A stretch of 64,000 nt of DNA, from positions 17,725 to 81,724 of the forward strand of contig JAZKXZ010000015.1 of NCBI GenBank assembly GCA_045611845.1. The letters are read 5' to 3'. Below the pieces are notes generated by a model. The model made no database searches. It was not told the origin of the DNA and worked only from the letters and a program-made list of their open reading frames with translations. Shown here piece after piece: positions 33,422 to 41,977 of this stretch (position 1 is its first letter; every line of letters starts with the position of its first letter). Both the position numbers and the translations under genes were made by a program. This DNA is from Enterocola sp045611845. GTDB lineage: Bacteria > Bacteroidota > Bacteroidia > Bacteroidales > Paludibacteraceae.

Positions 33422-35461
33422 TTACTTTTGTGTAGAAAGATATTCCATTACTTGATTGTAGATGTTTTCTGCATTGAAACCAAATTTTTCATCAAGTACT
33501 GTGTATGGAGCAGAATCACCAAAGTGATCTAAACCAAATACTCTACCATTAAGACCAACAAGACGTTGCATACTTAGTGGAAGACCAGCTGTTAGACCAA
33601 AGATTGGTAAGTTATAATCTATTACACTACGGATGTAACTTTCTGGTTGTGAGAAGAATAGACCTTCACTTGGTACAGAAACGATACGTACATTTAAGTT
33701 TGCACGAGACTCAAGAAGTTCTGTTGCAGCAAATAATGTAGAAACTTCTGAACCACTAGCCAACAAGATAACATCTGGAGTACCTTCGCTATCTTTAACC
33801 ACATATGCACCTTTTGTTGCACCTAAAGATTCATTATATTTATCTTTACGTGGTAAGCTCTTCACGTTTTGACGAGAAAGAATAAGTGCAGTTGGAGTAT
33901 CTTGGTTTTCAAGAGCCATCTTCCATGCCACTGTGGTTTCATCCACATCAGAAGGACGAAGCACAAGCATAGAGTTTTTGCCTTTGTGGTTTTTAAGCGA
34001 TTCCATTAAGCGAACTTGTAATTCGTGTTCCACTGGTTGGTGTGTAGGACCATCTTCACCCACGCGGAATGCGTCGTGTGTCCACACATAAATTACTTGT
34101 TGACGCATAAGAGCAGACATACGGAATGCTGGTTTCATATAGTCTGAGAACACAAAGAATGTACCGCAAACTGGGATGATACCACCGTGTAGTGCCATAC
34201 CGTTCATAATGCAAGCCATGGTAAGTTCGCTAACACCTGCATGTAGGAAACCACCAGAGAAGTCACCTTTTTTGAATGGTTTGCTATTTTTTAAGAAGCC
34301 TTCTGTTTTGTCTGAGTTTGAAAGGTCGGCAGAAGAAACTACCATATTTTCAATTTTTTCAGAGAATAATGCAAGCATTGAACCAGATGCTGAACGTGTT
34401 GCTTGGTCAGCTTTTTGTTCAATAGCAGCATAATCTATATCAGGAAGGTTTTTGTTATAGAAATCGTGGAATTTTTTAGCAAGTTCTGGATTTGCAGCTT
34501 CCCATTCTGCTTGTTCTGCGTGGCGAGCAGCTACTATTTTACGAAGTTCGTTTTTACGATTTTCGTACATTTCAGCTACTTCTGGGAAAATTACAAATGG
34601 ATTTTCAGCATCGCCGCCTAAGTTTGTAATTGTATTTGCAATAGAAGCACCTGCAGCACCTAGAGGTTGACCGTGGGTAGAAACTTTGTTTTCAAAGCTT
34701 TCGCCGTTAGGACCCATAGCACCTTTACCCATAATTGTTTTACCAATAATAAGTGTAGGACGCTCGGTTTCTTCATTTGCAGCTTTAAGTGCAGCACGGA
34801 TTTCTGCAGCATCATTACCATTAATAGTAATAACTTTCCAGCCCCATGCTTGATATTTCATTGCGGTATCTTCTGATGTAACTTCGTTTACAAAAGTAGA
34901 AAGTTGTACATCGTTTGAGTCGTAATACATGATAAGGTTGCTTAAACCTAAAAGACCTGCAATACGACCTGCACCTTGAGATATTTCTTCTTGAATACCA
35001 CCGTCTGAGATGAAGGTGTAGATTTTGTGTTTAGTCCATTCACCAAAACGAGCTGCAAGGAAACGTTCTGCAATAGCAGCACCTACAGCCATAGTGTGAC
35101 CTTGACCTAGAGGACCTGATGTGTTTTCAACACCTAATTCGAAGTTTACCTCTGGGTGACCTGGTGTGCGACTTCCCCATTGACGGAATGAACGAATATC
35201 ATCCATGTTTAAGTTTCCAATCAACGCAAGTTGAGAGTACAACATTGGTGACATGTGACCTGGGTCTAAAAAGAAACGGTCGCGGTTTTCCCAAGTTGGT
35301 CTATCTGGGTCGAAAGTAAGAAACTCAGAATACAATACATTAATAAAGTCTGCACCTCCCATTGCGCCTCCAGGGTGACCAGACTTAGCTTTCTCTACCA
35401 TAGCAGCAGACAAAATACGAATGTTATCCGCAGCTCTGTTCAATAAATTTATTTCGTTCAT
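33422..35461 (-). CDS. tkt: Transketolase
   Basis: 679 residues. Transfers two-carbon units in the pentose-phosphate pathway using thiamine diphosphate. Motifs: GHPGGAMGGAD near 28, TSGPLGQGHTMAVGAAIAER near 113, the ThDP site SDGGIQEEISQG (Ser replaces the more common Gly before DGG), and VEHELQVRL near 480. Full length. It is first in a two-gene unit with mntP. Confidence 0.96.
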   Translation of the reverse strand: MNEINLLNRAADNIRILSAAMVEKAKSGHPGGAMGGADFINVLYSEFLTFDPDRPTWENRDRFFLDPGHMSPMLYSQLALIGNLNMDDIRSFRQWGSRTPGHPEVNFELGVENTSGPLGQGHTMAVGAAIAERFLAARFGEWTKHKIYTFISDGGIQEEISQGAGRIAGLLGLSNLIMYYDSNDVQLSTFVNEVTSEDTAMKYQAWGWKVITINGNDAAEIRAALKAANEETERPTLIIGKTIMGKGAMGPNGESFENKVSTHGQPLGAAGASIANTITNLGGDAENPFVIFPEVAEMYENRKNELRKIVAARHAEQAEWEAANPELAKKFHDFYNKNLPDIDYAAIEQKADQATRSASGSMLALFSEKIENMVVSSADLSNSDKTEGFLKNSKPFKKGDFSGGFLHAGVSELTMACIMNGMALHGGIIPVCGTFFVFSDYMKPAFRMSALMRQQVIYVWTHDAFRVGEDGPTHQPVEHELQVRLMESLKNHKGKNSMLVLRPSDVDETTVAWKMALENQDTPTALILSRQNVKSLPRKDKYNESLGATKGAYVVKDSEGTPDVILLASGSEVSTLFAATELLESRANLNVRIVSVPSEGLFFSQPESYIRSVIDYNLPIFGLTAGLPLSMQRLVGLNGRVFGLDHFGDSAPYTVLDEKFGFNAENIYNQVMEYLSTQK

Positions 35462-35553
35462 GTTGTATAAAAAAGAATTCTTTAAAAATTTTCACAAAAT
35501 TAATGAAATAAGATATAAATTGCAAATATTTTAGTAGTAAGTTATTAAGAAAA

Positions 35554-35570
35554 GTTAGGAGTTAGGAGTT
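35554..35570 (+). repeat. Short TTAGGAG array upstream of tkt
   Basis: Two TTAGGAG units plus TTA in the gap between tkt and the SRP RNA. It is not at a stop codon. Confidence 0.75.
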
Positions 35571-35611
35571 ATTTTAGAAAAACAACTATAATAAAAAAGT
35601 GCAGTATAAAA

Positions 35612-35643
35612 TTTGGTAAATAAATAAAAATAATATACCTTTG
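35612..35643 (+). promoter_or_regulatory. SRP RNA promoter
   Basis: TTTG (35612-35615), 20 bp, TACCTTTG (35636-35643), a consensus match directly before the RNA. Confidence 0.85.
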
Positions 35644-35648
35644 TGCTC

Positions 35649-35745
35649 GGAAAGGTTCTGCACGACCAGCTCCCTTTTAATCCCCCCAGGGCTTGACCGC
35701 AGCAAGGGTACATCGGTTGAGCGGTGCGATGCAGGTCGCCTTTCC
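35649..35745 (+). ncRNA. ffs: Signal recognition particle RNA (4.5S type)
   Basis: About 97 nt hairpin closed by GGAAAGG/CCTTTCC, then CTGCAC / GATGCAG and GACC/GGTC pairs. The apical domain IV shows CCCCAGGGCTTGACCGCAGCAAGGG, with AGG..GAC-loop..AGCAAGG asymmetric loop as in bacterial SRP RNAs (the helix binding Ffh). It has its own promoter and is followed by T-runs. Confidence 0.85.
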
Positions 35746-35785
35746 TTTTTTTCTTTAAAGTTAAACCAATTAAATACTAAATATC

Positions 35786-36187
35786 ATGTCTAAAACAGAG
35801 ATTTTAAATACTTCACATAACGTTATTGCAAAAGACACTATCGTAAAAGGTGAAATCATTACTAAAGGCGACTTCCGTATCGACGGCACAATCGAAGGTG
35901 AAATCAAATCAGAAGGTAGAATCATCATAGGCAATGAAGGTAAACTAATTGGTATAATCGACGCTGTAAACGTGGACATTATGGGCACCGTAGAAGGCGA
36001 AGTAAAAGCAAAAGATACTCTTTCACTAAAATCTACTGGTAAAATCAAAGGTAAAATCCAAACCAATATCTTAGAAATCGAACAAAAAGCAGAATTCAAC
36101 GGTACTTGCGTTATGGGTGAAGACCTTAAAAAAGCAGCCCCTACTCCTACTGCTCCTGCAAACAACGATAAAAAATCTTCAAAATAA
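35786..36187 (+). CDS. Bactofilin (polymer-forming cytoskeletal protein)
   Basis: 133 residues. Right-handed beta-helix repeats of about 17 residues with alternating V/I and G (NVIAKDTIVKGEIITKGDF, GTIEGEIKS, GTVEGEVKA), flanked by short disordered ends; the C-terminal tail is Pro/Ala/Lys. Self-polymerises into filaments that scaffold envelope enzymes. Its stop codon overlaps the first codon of the following phosphodiesterase. Confidence 0.93.
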   Translation: MSKTEILNTSHNVIAKDTIVKGEIITKGDFRIDGTIEGEIKSEGRIIIGNEGKLIGIIDAVNVDIMGTVEGEVKAKDTLSLKSTGKIKGKIQTNILEIEQKAEFNGTCVMGEDLKKAAPTPTAPANNDKKSSK

Positions 36188-36669
36188 AAAAGATAGGACT
36201 TATATCAGATACTCATGCGTACTGGGATGACCGGTACGCTAAGTTTTTTTCTACCTGCGACGAAATCTGGCACGCTGGCGATATTGGCTCACTTGAAATC
36301 TACAATAAACTTTCTGAAATAAAACCCATACGTGCCGTGTATGGAAACATAGACGGACACCCTCTTAGAGCAATGCTTCCAGAGGTTTTGGTCTTTAACA
36401 TTGAAGGATTTAATGTTCTTCTTACCCACATTGGTGGTTATCCGGGTAAATATTCAAAAAACATCATTAATAGACTGCGAAGTGAAAATGTCAACATTTT
36501 TATTTCAGGACATTCGCACATTCTTAAAGTAATGAACGATAAGGTTTTAAACCTACTCCACATCAACCCTGGTGCAGCTGGTATTTATGGTTTCCACAAG
36601 GTAAGAACAATGGTGCGTTTCACCCTCGACAATGGCAAAATTTCCGACTTCGAAATACAAGAATTTTGA
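36184..36669 (+). CDS. MJ0936/YfcE-type metallophosphoesterase with a non-AUG (AUA) start
   Basis: Complete family sequence of about 161 codons: KKIGLISDTHAYWDD (D and H metal ligands), DEIWHAGDIGS (GD), VYGNIDGHPL, THIGGYPGKY, GHSHILKV and NPGAAG. The part with the first metal ligands lies upstream of any ATG, GTG or TTG; the first such codon is a GTG at 36337, inside the domain. An ATA at 36184 precedes AAA-AAG-ATA-GGA, exactly where relatives have ATG (M-K-K-I-G-L), and overlaps the bactofilin stop TAA. Starting at 36337 would give a 110-residue fragment lacking the active-site Asp and His. Options are initiation at AUA, slippage from bactofilin, or a sequencing/mutational change. Confidence 0.75.
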   Translation: MKKIGLISDTHAYWDDRYAKFFSTCDEIWHAGDIGSLEIYNKLSEIKPIRAVYGNIDGHPLRAMLPEVLVFNIEGFNVLLTHIGGYPGKYSKNIINRLRSENVNIFISGHSHILKVMNDKVLNLLHINPGAAGIYGFHKVRTMVRFTLDNGKISDFEIQEF

Positions 36670-36673
36670 TACA

Positions 36674-36703
36674 AAAATAGCCAACGTTAAGTTGGCTATC
36701 TTT
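36674..36703. terminator. Terminator between convergent genes
   Basis: ATAGCCAAC-GTTAA-GTTGGCTAT with A-run before and TTT after. Confidence 0.8.
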
Positions 36704-36706
36704 ATG

Positions 36707-38035
36707 TTATCGTAGTAGATTTATATCTCCTTTTAGCTTATATTTTATCTGTTTACCATCCTCATCATAATCATCACCAGTAGCTTCAATTACATAATAA
36801 TATGTACCTTCGGCAGCAGGGTTACCCCCTATTGTACCATCCCATCCTTTAGCAGGATCTGTCCACTCATGAAGAAGTCTTCCATGTATGCTATATACTC
36901 TTGCACGGAAAGTTGTAAGAGATTGATAAGCTACTTTAAATTCATCATTTACACCATCACCATTTGGAGAAAATACGTTCGGAACATCAAGTTTTGAGTT
37001 AAGTACTTCTACTATAATAGTATTGGTAACCATACAGTTTTTTAGTGAATCTTCAGACATTTGAGAGTTTGTAATCTCAGATTTTAGATAGTATGTACCA
37101 TGAGTATCAAATGTGTACCTAAAGTCTTTAGTAGAAGTATTTATATAGCAATTATTAAACTCTTTGTCGTTAGATATGCACCAATTATAAAAGAATGCTA
37201 CAGGCGAAGCATAATTGATAAGTTCTATATTTAAAGGTGCAGAGCCACTAAGTTTTACCTCGGTTGAGTTATCTTTATTAAGCTCATTTGTGGCATCTTC
37301 TCTAATTCTTACAGAATACTCTTGTTCTACTGCTACGGCAAACGCAGGAATAAGGTCTGTTTCGGTTTCAAGCGCTTTACCCCACTCAAAAAGGAAATTA
37401 TCTCCTTGTAGTTTGTAAGAGGTTGATTGTAAAGGAGATGGCACTGAATAGTCTGACACAAGCGGAATGCTATAGCCAATACTATCAGACACCCAAGTTT
37501 CACCTGCATAATAGGTAGAATCGTAAGATAGAGTAAATGTACGAGCCACCTCAAATGGTGCTCTATCGTGTCCTAAAGTATCGTATAGAAACTCGTCTGC
37601 ATTAATATCAAAATTTAATTGATAGTAATGACAACGGTCTTCTAGTTCTGTATTCACAGTAATCTCCCCTATTTCTAAATTGTGTTTTGAGTGGTCGAAC
37701 ACCCATGCCCAGAATGTTTTTTCGTCGTTTACCTTTATGGCATAACCTACAGATGGTTCTGATACTGCCTCAAAAGTAGATTCTGTTACATTCTCCTCTG
37801 TTTTAACAAGTGAAAGTTCCTCTGCATCTTTAGCGTATGTATACCAATTAATTGTAGAAGGCTCCTCTACCTCATATTTAAGCAAAAGACCATCCACTTT
37901 TTCTGCCACCAAAACAGTATCGATATTGTCTTGCTCCACACCTATAATATTATCTACCCCAGAAAACGAAAACTGAGCCAGTGTTGAAATACATAGGAAA
38001 ACAGACGCAAAAACTATTGAAATTATTCTTTTCAT
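36707..38035 (-). CDS. Secreted protein with CHU_C-type (gliding-motility-associated) C-terminal domain
   Basis: 442 residues from MKRIISIVFASVF (the ORF's extra 8 residues lack support). Signal peptide ends TLAQ near 21. The middle is beta-rich, with a PKD-like region around 275-345 (YTFDTHGTYYLKSEI). The last 90 residues carry the type B sorting domain: PNVFSPNGDGVNDEF, VYSIHGRLLHEW, WDGTIGGNPAAEGTYYYVI. That domain directs export by the type IX system and surface attachment. The function of the passenger is unknown. Confidence 0.85.
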   Translation of the reverse strand: MKRIISIVFASVFLCISTLAQFSFSGVDNIIGVEQDNIDTVLVAEKVDGLLLKYEVEEPSTINWYTYAKDAEELSLVKTEENVTESTFEAVSEPSVGYAIKVNDEKTFWAWVFDHSKHNLEIGEITVNTELEDRCHYYQLNFDINADEFLYDTLGHDRAPFEVARTFTLSYDSTYYAGETWVSDSIGYSIPLVSDYSVPSPLQSTSYKLQGDNFLFEWGKALETETDLIPAFAVAVEQEYSVRIREDATNELNKDNSTEVKLSGSAPLNIELINYASPVAFFYNWCISNDKEFNNCYINTSTKDFRYTFDTHGTYYLKSEITNSQMSEDSLKNCMVTNTIIVEVLNSKLDVPNVFSPNGDGVNDEFKVAYQSLTTFRARVYSIHGRLLHEWTDPAKGWDGTIGGNPAAEGTYYYVIEATGDDYDEDGKQIKYKLKGDINLLR

Positions 38036-38142
38036 GCATTGTAAAATTAAGTATCGCAAAAGTAAGAAAAATTTTACTAATAATTATTTAATTTTTGTGT
38101 TATATTTTGTGTGTTTATACCTTATTATATAATAAAAAACAT

Positions 38143-38150
38143 TAAATTTG
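38143..38150 (+). promoter_or_regulatory. -7 box before aspS
   Basis: TAAATTTG, 32 bp upstream of the aspS ATG. The -33 is not evident. Confidence 0.5.
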
Positions 38151-38182
38151 CAGTCTATTTGTGTTTAAACTTTTTATAAACT

Positions 38183-39937
38183 ATGTATAGAACTAATAAC
38201 TGCGGAGAATTAAACTTATCTAATGTAGGTCAAGAAGTTACATTAGCTGGTTGGGTGCAAAAAGCTCGTAAAATGGGTGGTATGGTTTTTATCGACCTTA
38301 GAGATAGATTTGGCATCACTCAACTTGTATTCGAAGAAGATACCAATGCAGAACTTTGTGAAAAAGCATCTAAAGTGGGTCGTGAGTATGTTTTGCAAGT
38401 GAAAGGTATTGTAAACGAACGTACAAACAAAAATAAAAATATCCCTACTGGCGATATCGAAATTATAGTAAACGAACTTAATATTCTTAATGCGTCTGAA
38501 GTACCTCCATTCACTATTGAAGACGAAACTGATGGTGGCGACGACTTAAGAATGAAATATAGATACCTAGATTTACGTCGTGCTAAAGTACGTAAAAATC
38601 TAGAACTTCGTCATCAAATGGCATTTGAAACCCGCCGTTACCTAAACGACAATGGTTTCCTTGAAATTGAAACTCCTGTTTTAATTGGTTCTACTCCAGA
38701 AGGTGCTCGCGACTTCGTGGTTCCTTCTCGTATGAACCCAGGTGAGTTCTATGCCCTACCTCAAAGTCCTCAAACATTTAAACAACTTCTTATGGTATCT
38801 GGCATGGACAGATATTTCCAAATCGTTAAATGTTTCCGCGACGAAGACCTTCGTGCCGACCGTCAACCTGAGTTTACACAAATAGACTGCGAAATGTCTT
38901 TTGTGGAACAAGAAGACGTTATCCAAATGTTTGAAGGCTTAAGCAAACACCTATTTAAAACTATTAAAGGTATCGACCTAGCAGATATGCCACGTATGAC
39001 ATGGCACGATGCTATGAAATATTATGGTAGCGACAAACCTGATACACGTTTTGAAATGCGTTTTGTAGAGCTAATGGACGTGCTTAAAGGTTGTGGTTTC
39101 TCTGTATTTGATAGCGCTGAATATATTGGTGGTATTTGTGCTAAAGGTGCTGCAACATACACTCGCAAACAAATTGATGCACTAACAGATTTCGTAAAAC
39201 GTCCTCAAATTGGTGCAAAAGGTATGGTTTATGCTCGTGTAGAGGCAGATGGCAATGTAAAATCTAGCGTAGATAAATTCTATACTCAAGAAAAACTTCA
39301 AGAACTTAAATCTGCAATGAACGCAGAGGCAGGAGACTTAATCCTTATTTTAAGTGGTGACAATGCAAACAAAACTCGCAAACAACTTTGCGAACTTCGC
39401 CTAGAAGTGGCACGTCAGTTAGGTTTAATGAAAACTAATGAATATAGCTGCTTATGGGTTGTGGACTTCCCACTTCTTGAATGGGACGAAGAAACTCAGC
39501 GTTTCTACGCTATGCACCACCCTTTCACCGCTCCAAAACCAGAAGATATTCAATATTTAGACACAGACCCAGGTCGCGTACGCGCAAATGCATACGACAT
39601 GGTTATCAATGGTGTTGAAGTTGGTGGTGGTTCTATTCGTATTTTCGATAGCAAACTTCAACAAAAAATGTTTGAAATCTTAGGATTTACTCCTGAAAAA
39701 GCTAACGAACAATTCGGATTCTTAATGAATGCGTTTAAATATGGTGCTCCTCCTCACGGTGGTTTAGCATACGGTCTAGACCGTTACGTATCTCTATTTG
39801 CAGAACTAGACAGCATCCGTGACTGTATCGCATTCCCAAAAAACAATGCTGGTCGCGATGTAATGATGGGTTCTCCTTCTCGTTTGGATCAAGCGCAATT
39901 GGATGAATTACAAATTAAATTAGACTTAAAAGAATAA
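38183..39937 (+). CDS. aspS: Aspartyl-tRNA synthetase
   Basis: 584 residues. Class II synthetase: N-terminal OB fold (about 15-105: VTLAGWVQKARKMGG), motif 2 (FRDEDLRADRQPEFTQID near 218), a bacterial GAD insertion (about 290-410) and motif 3 (GLAYGLDRYVSLF near 525). Charges tRNA-Asp. Codon use is C-rich, consistent with high expression. Complete. Confidence 0.98.
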   Translation: MYRTNNCGELNLSNVGQEVTLAGWVQKARKMGGMVFIDLRDRFGITQLVFEEDTNAELCEKASKVGREYVLQVKGIVNERTNKNKNIPTGDIEIIVNELNILNASEVPPFTIEDETDGGDDLRMKYRYLDLRRAKVRKNLELRHQMAFETRRYLNDNGFLEIETPVLIGSTPEGARDFVVPSRMNPGEFYALPQSPQTFKQLLMVSGMDRYFQIVKCFRDEDLRADRQPEFTQIDCEMSFVEQEDVIQMFEGLSKHLFKTIKGIDLADMPRMTWHDAMKYYGSDKPDTRFEMRFVELMDVLKGCGFSVFDSAEYIGGICAKGAATYTRKQIDALTDFVKRPQIGAKGMVYARVEADGNVKSSVDKFYTQEKLQELKSAMNAEAGDLILILSGDNANKTRKQLCELRLEVARQLGLMKTNEYSCLWVVDFPLLEWDEETQRFYAMHHPFTAPKPEDIQYLDTDPGRVRANAYDMVINGVEVGGGSIRIFDSKLQQKMFEILGFTPEKANEQFGFLMNAFKYGAPPHGGLAYGLDRYVSLFAELDSIRDCIAFPKNNAGRDVMMGSPSRLDQAQLDELQIKLDLKE

Positions 39938-39995
39938 TTTTTGCGTCTTGCGGCGCACCGACAGTTCATTTAGACCATCCTGTCGTTAAACAAAA

Positions 39996-40058
39996 CTAGG
40001 CTTACAGACTTAAAAGTTCGTACTTTTTGGTATATTTGCCTAGAAAGTACGAACTTTT
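39996..40058 (+). other. Inverted repeat with possible pseudoknot downstream of aspS
   Basis: AAAAGTTCGTACTTT (40012-40026) pairs perfectly with AAAGTACGAACTTTT (40044-40058). The 17-nt loop ends with GCCTAG (40038-40043), complementary to CTAGGC at 39996-40001 just upstream, the geometry of an H-type pseudoknot. The loop also holds TATATTTG. The rest of the 39938-40226 gap is family B copy 2. It could be a simple terminator. Confidence 0.55.
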
Positions 40059-40102
40059 GTTATAGTTAATAATTAGTTAGAGTTAAGTGTTTCCGAGTTT
40101 TA

Positions 40103-40217
40103 ATAACTCCTAACTGCCTAACGGCGATTGTTGGCTGCACTCGGCATAATCAAAACAAGTTTTGCTTCTGCTCTCACTTGCGCAACAATTCCTAATTCCT
40201 AATTCCTAATTTCTAAT
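40103..40217 (-). repeat. Family B module, copy 2 (inverted relative to copy 1)
   Basis: Contains the reverse complement of copy 1: ACTCCTAACTGCCTAACGGCG, then ATTGTTG (40127-40133) paired with CAACAAT (40183-40189), enclosing GCATAATCAAAACAAGTTTTG..TGC. It ends in CCTAATT heptamers (variant of CTCCTAA). Outer arms differ from copy 1 but stay complementary. Confidence 0.8.
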
Positions 40218-40226
40218 TAATATAAA

Positions 40227-40643
40227 ATGTTTATAATTAAGAACGAAATTCAATTTGATATGGCGCACTTTCTTACCGGTTACGAAGGTAAATGCGCTAA
40301 TATTCACGGTCATAGATACCGCCTTATAGTAAAATTTTCTGCAGAAGAGCTTCATACAGAAGGTCATAAACGTGGCATGGTAGAAGATTTTAGTATAATA
40401 AAACCTGTGCTAAGAGAAATTGAAACATATTTCGACCACAAACTAGTAATAGAAGACAACGAAAGAGGCAGAGAACTAGCAAAAAATCTAGATTCATTTG
40501 AAATTTTGTTCGTTCCATACAGACCTACCGTAGAGGAAATGTCACGACACATATATTATATGCTTCGCGACAAAGGTTTGCCAATTATGGAGGTGGAACT
40601 ATTTGAGACGCCAACAAATAGTTGTATTTACAAAGAGAGTTAG
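40227..40643 (+). CDS. queD: 6-carboxytetrahydropterin synthase
   Basis: 138 residues. Converts dihydroneopterin triphosphate to 6-carboxytetrahydropterin for preQ0/queuosine. Zinc ligands His in DMAHFL and IHGHRYRL; catalytic Cys in KCANIHGH; Glu in VELFETPTN. It stands at the head of queD-queE-folE. The stop AGT-TAG lies in the first heptamer of an array. Confidence 0.93.
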   Translation: MFIIKNEIQFDMAHFLTGYEGKCANIHGHRYRLIVKFSAEELHTEGHKRGMVEDFSIIKPVLREIETYFDHKLVIEDNERGRELAKNLDSFEILFVPYRPTVEEMSRHIYYMLRDKGLPIMEVELFETPTNSCIYKES

Positions 40644-40674
40644 GAGTTAGGAGTGAGGAGTTAGGAGTGAGGAG
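40640..40674 (+). repeat. TTAGGAG/TGAGGAG heptamer array at the queD stop
   Basis: Five units: TTAGGAG, TTAGGAG, TGAGGAG, TTAGGAG, TGAGGAG. Stop TAG is positions 2-4 of unit 1. Confidence 0.9.
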
Positions 40675-40740
40675 TTGTGTAGTGACAATGCGTGCATTAT
40701 CCGTAAAACACGCCCGTAGGGTGTGCATCTAATATACATT

Positions 40741-41388
40741 ATGAAAATAGTAGAAAAATTTATATCAATCGATGGTGAGGGACCTACAGCGGGAGCACTT
40801 TCTGTGTTTCTTAGATTTGCTGGTTGCAACCTTCACTGTGTATGGTGCGACACTTGTTATGCACAAAAAGAATACAGCTACACAGAAGACCTTTCTGTAG
40901 CACAAATAGTTGATTATGTGCGAAGTACAGGTGTGAAACACGTTACTATTACAGGTGGCGAGCCCCTACTACAAAAAGACCTACGTGAGCTACTTTCTGC
41001 TCTAGACTTTGTTACCATTCATATAGAAACCAATGGTTCATTAAATATTGAACCATATAGAATGGGACGACATGTAAACTTTGTGGTAGATTACAAACTA
41101 CCAGGAAGTAAAATGGAGCACCTTATGTGTTTAGAAAATTTCACAGCAGTGAAACCAAACGATGCATATAAATTTGTGATTGCAGACGCTAATGACTTGG
41201 AAAAAGCAGTGTCTATAGTAAAAGAAAACAATCTAATAAACAGAGCACAGGTGTTTTTCAGTACTGTATTTGGAGAAATTTCACCTGCCAATGTAGTAGA
41301 AGTAATGAAAAGAGAAAATCTAAATGGTGTACGCCTTCAACTTCAATTACATAAATTTATTTGGGATAAAAATAAAAGAGGAGTGTAA
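40741..41388 (+). CDS. queE: 7-carboxy-7-deazaguanine synthase (radical SAM)
   Basis: 215 residues from MKIVEKFISIDGEGP (six upstream codons unsupported). Converts 6-carboxytetrahydropterin to 7-carboxy-7-deazaguanine. The cluster motif CNLHCVWC (about 28-35) is the usual CxxxCxxC with a short loop, followed by TGGEPLLQ near 78. Complete, though a little longer than minimal QueE. Next gene folE starts 2 bp after its stop. Confidence 0.94.
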   Translation: MKIVEKFISIDGEGPTAGALSVFLRFAGCNLHCVWCDTCYAQKEYSYTEDLSVAQIVDYVRSTGVKHVTITGGEPLLQKDLRELLSALDFVTIHIETNGSLNIEPYRMGRHVNFVVDYKLPGSKMEHLMCLENFTAVKPNDAYKFVIADANDLEKAVSIVKENNLINRAQVFFSTVFGEISPANVVEVMKRENLNGVRLQLQLHKFIWDKNKRGV

Positions 41389-41390
41389 AA

Positions 41391-41975
41391 ATGAATCAAG
41401 AAAAAATTGCATATCACATTCGTGAGATATTAAAGGAGATAGGAGAAAACCCTGATAGAGAAGGACTTGTAGAAACCCCTACTCGTGTGGCACGTATGTA
41501 TGAAGAGATTTTTAGAGGAATCGGTTATACCAATGCAGAGATAGCTGAAAAATATGCAAAAACCTTCAATGAAGAGGAAGATCTGTTTGACTCTAATGGT
41601 AACTACGTGATAGTGAAGAATATACCTATCTTTAGTTTTTGCGAACACCACATGGCACTTATGTACAACATGAAGGTGTCTGTAATTTATCGCCCTACCG
41701 ATAAAATTATTGGTCTAAGCAAAATTGCACGCATTGCCACAATGGTAGGTCAAAGACTTCAACTTCAAGAACGCATTGGCACCGATATAGCAGAAATCAT
41801 TCAAATGGCTACTGGCAGCCAAGATGTTGGTGTGATTATCGATGCAGAACACAGCTGCATGACTGCTCGTGGCATCAAAAAACCTGGAGCAAAAACTCGC
41901 ACCACATGCTTTAAAGGTAAATTTAATAGCGATGCTATGGCTCGCAACGAAGCATTATTACTACTAAGAAAATAA
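41391..41975 (+). CDS. folE: GTP cyclohydrolase I
   Basis: 194 residues. Makes dihydroneopterin triphosphate from GTP, substrate of QueD and of folate synthesis. Motifs: ENPDREGLVETPTRVARMY, FCEHHMALM (zinc Cys and His), GLSKIARI, QERIGTDIA, and SCMTARGIKKPG (second zinc Cys and product site). Its place between queE and gldD suggests service to the queuosine pathway, but it may serve folate too. Confidence 0.96.
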   Translation: MNQEKIAYHIREILKEIGENPDREGLVETPTRVARMYEEIFRGIGYTNAEIAEKYAKTFNEEEDLFDSNGNYVIVKNIPIFSFCEHHMALMYNMKVSVIYRPTDKIIGLSKIARIATMVGQRLQLQERIGTDIAEIIQMATGSQDVGVIIDAEHSCMTARGIKKPGAKTRTTCFKGKFNSDAMARNEALLLLRK

Positions 41976-41977
41976 AA

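Noticed and set aside
33422..35461. Transketolase SDGG instead of GDG as an inactive enzyme
   Set aside because: All other thiamine and substrate motifs are present and, as I recall, the Ser variant is usual in Bacteroidota.
36337..36669. 110-residue phosphodiesterase starting at GTG 36337
   Set aside because: It would omit SDTH and GD metal-ligand motifs that are encoded in frame directly upstream.
13944..40674. TTAGGAG arrays as a CRISPR or telomere-like array
   Set aside because: Units are contiguous heptamers without spacers, spread over several loci, and no cas genes are present.
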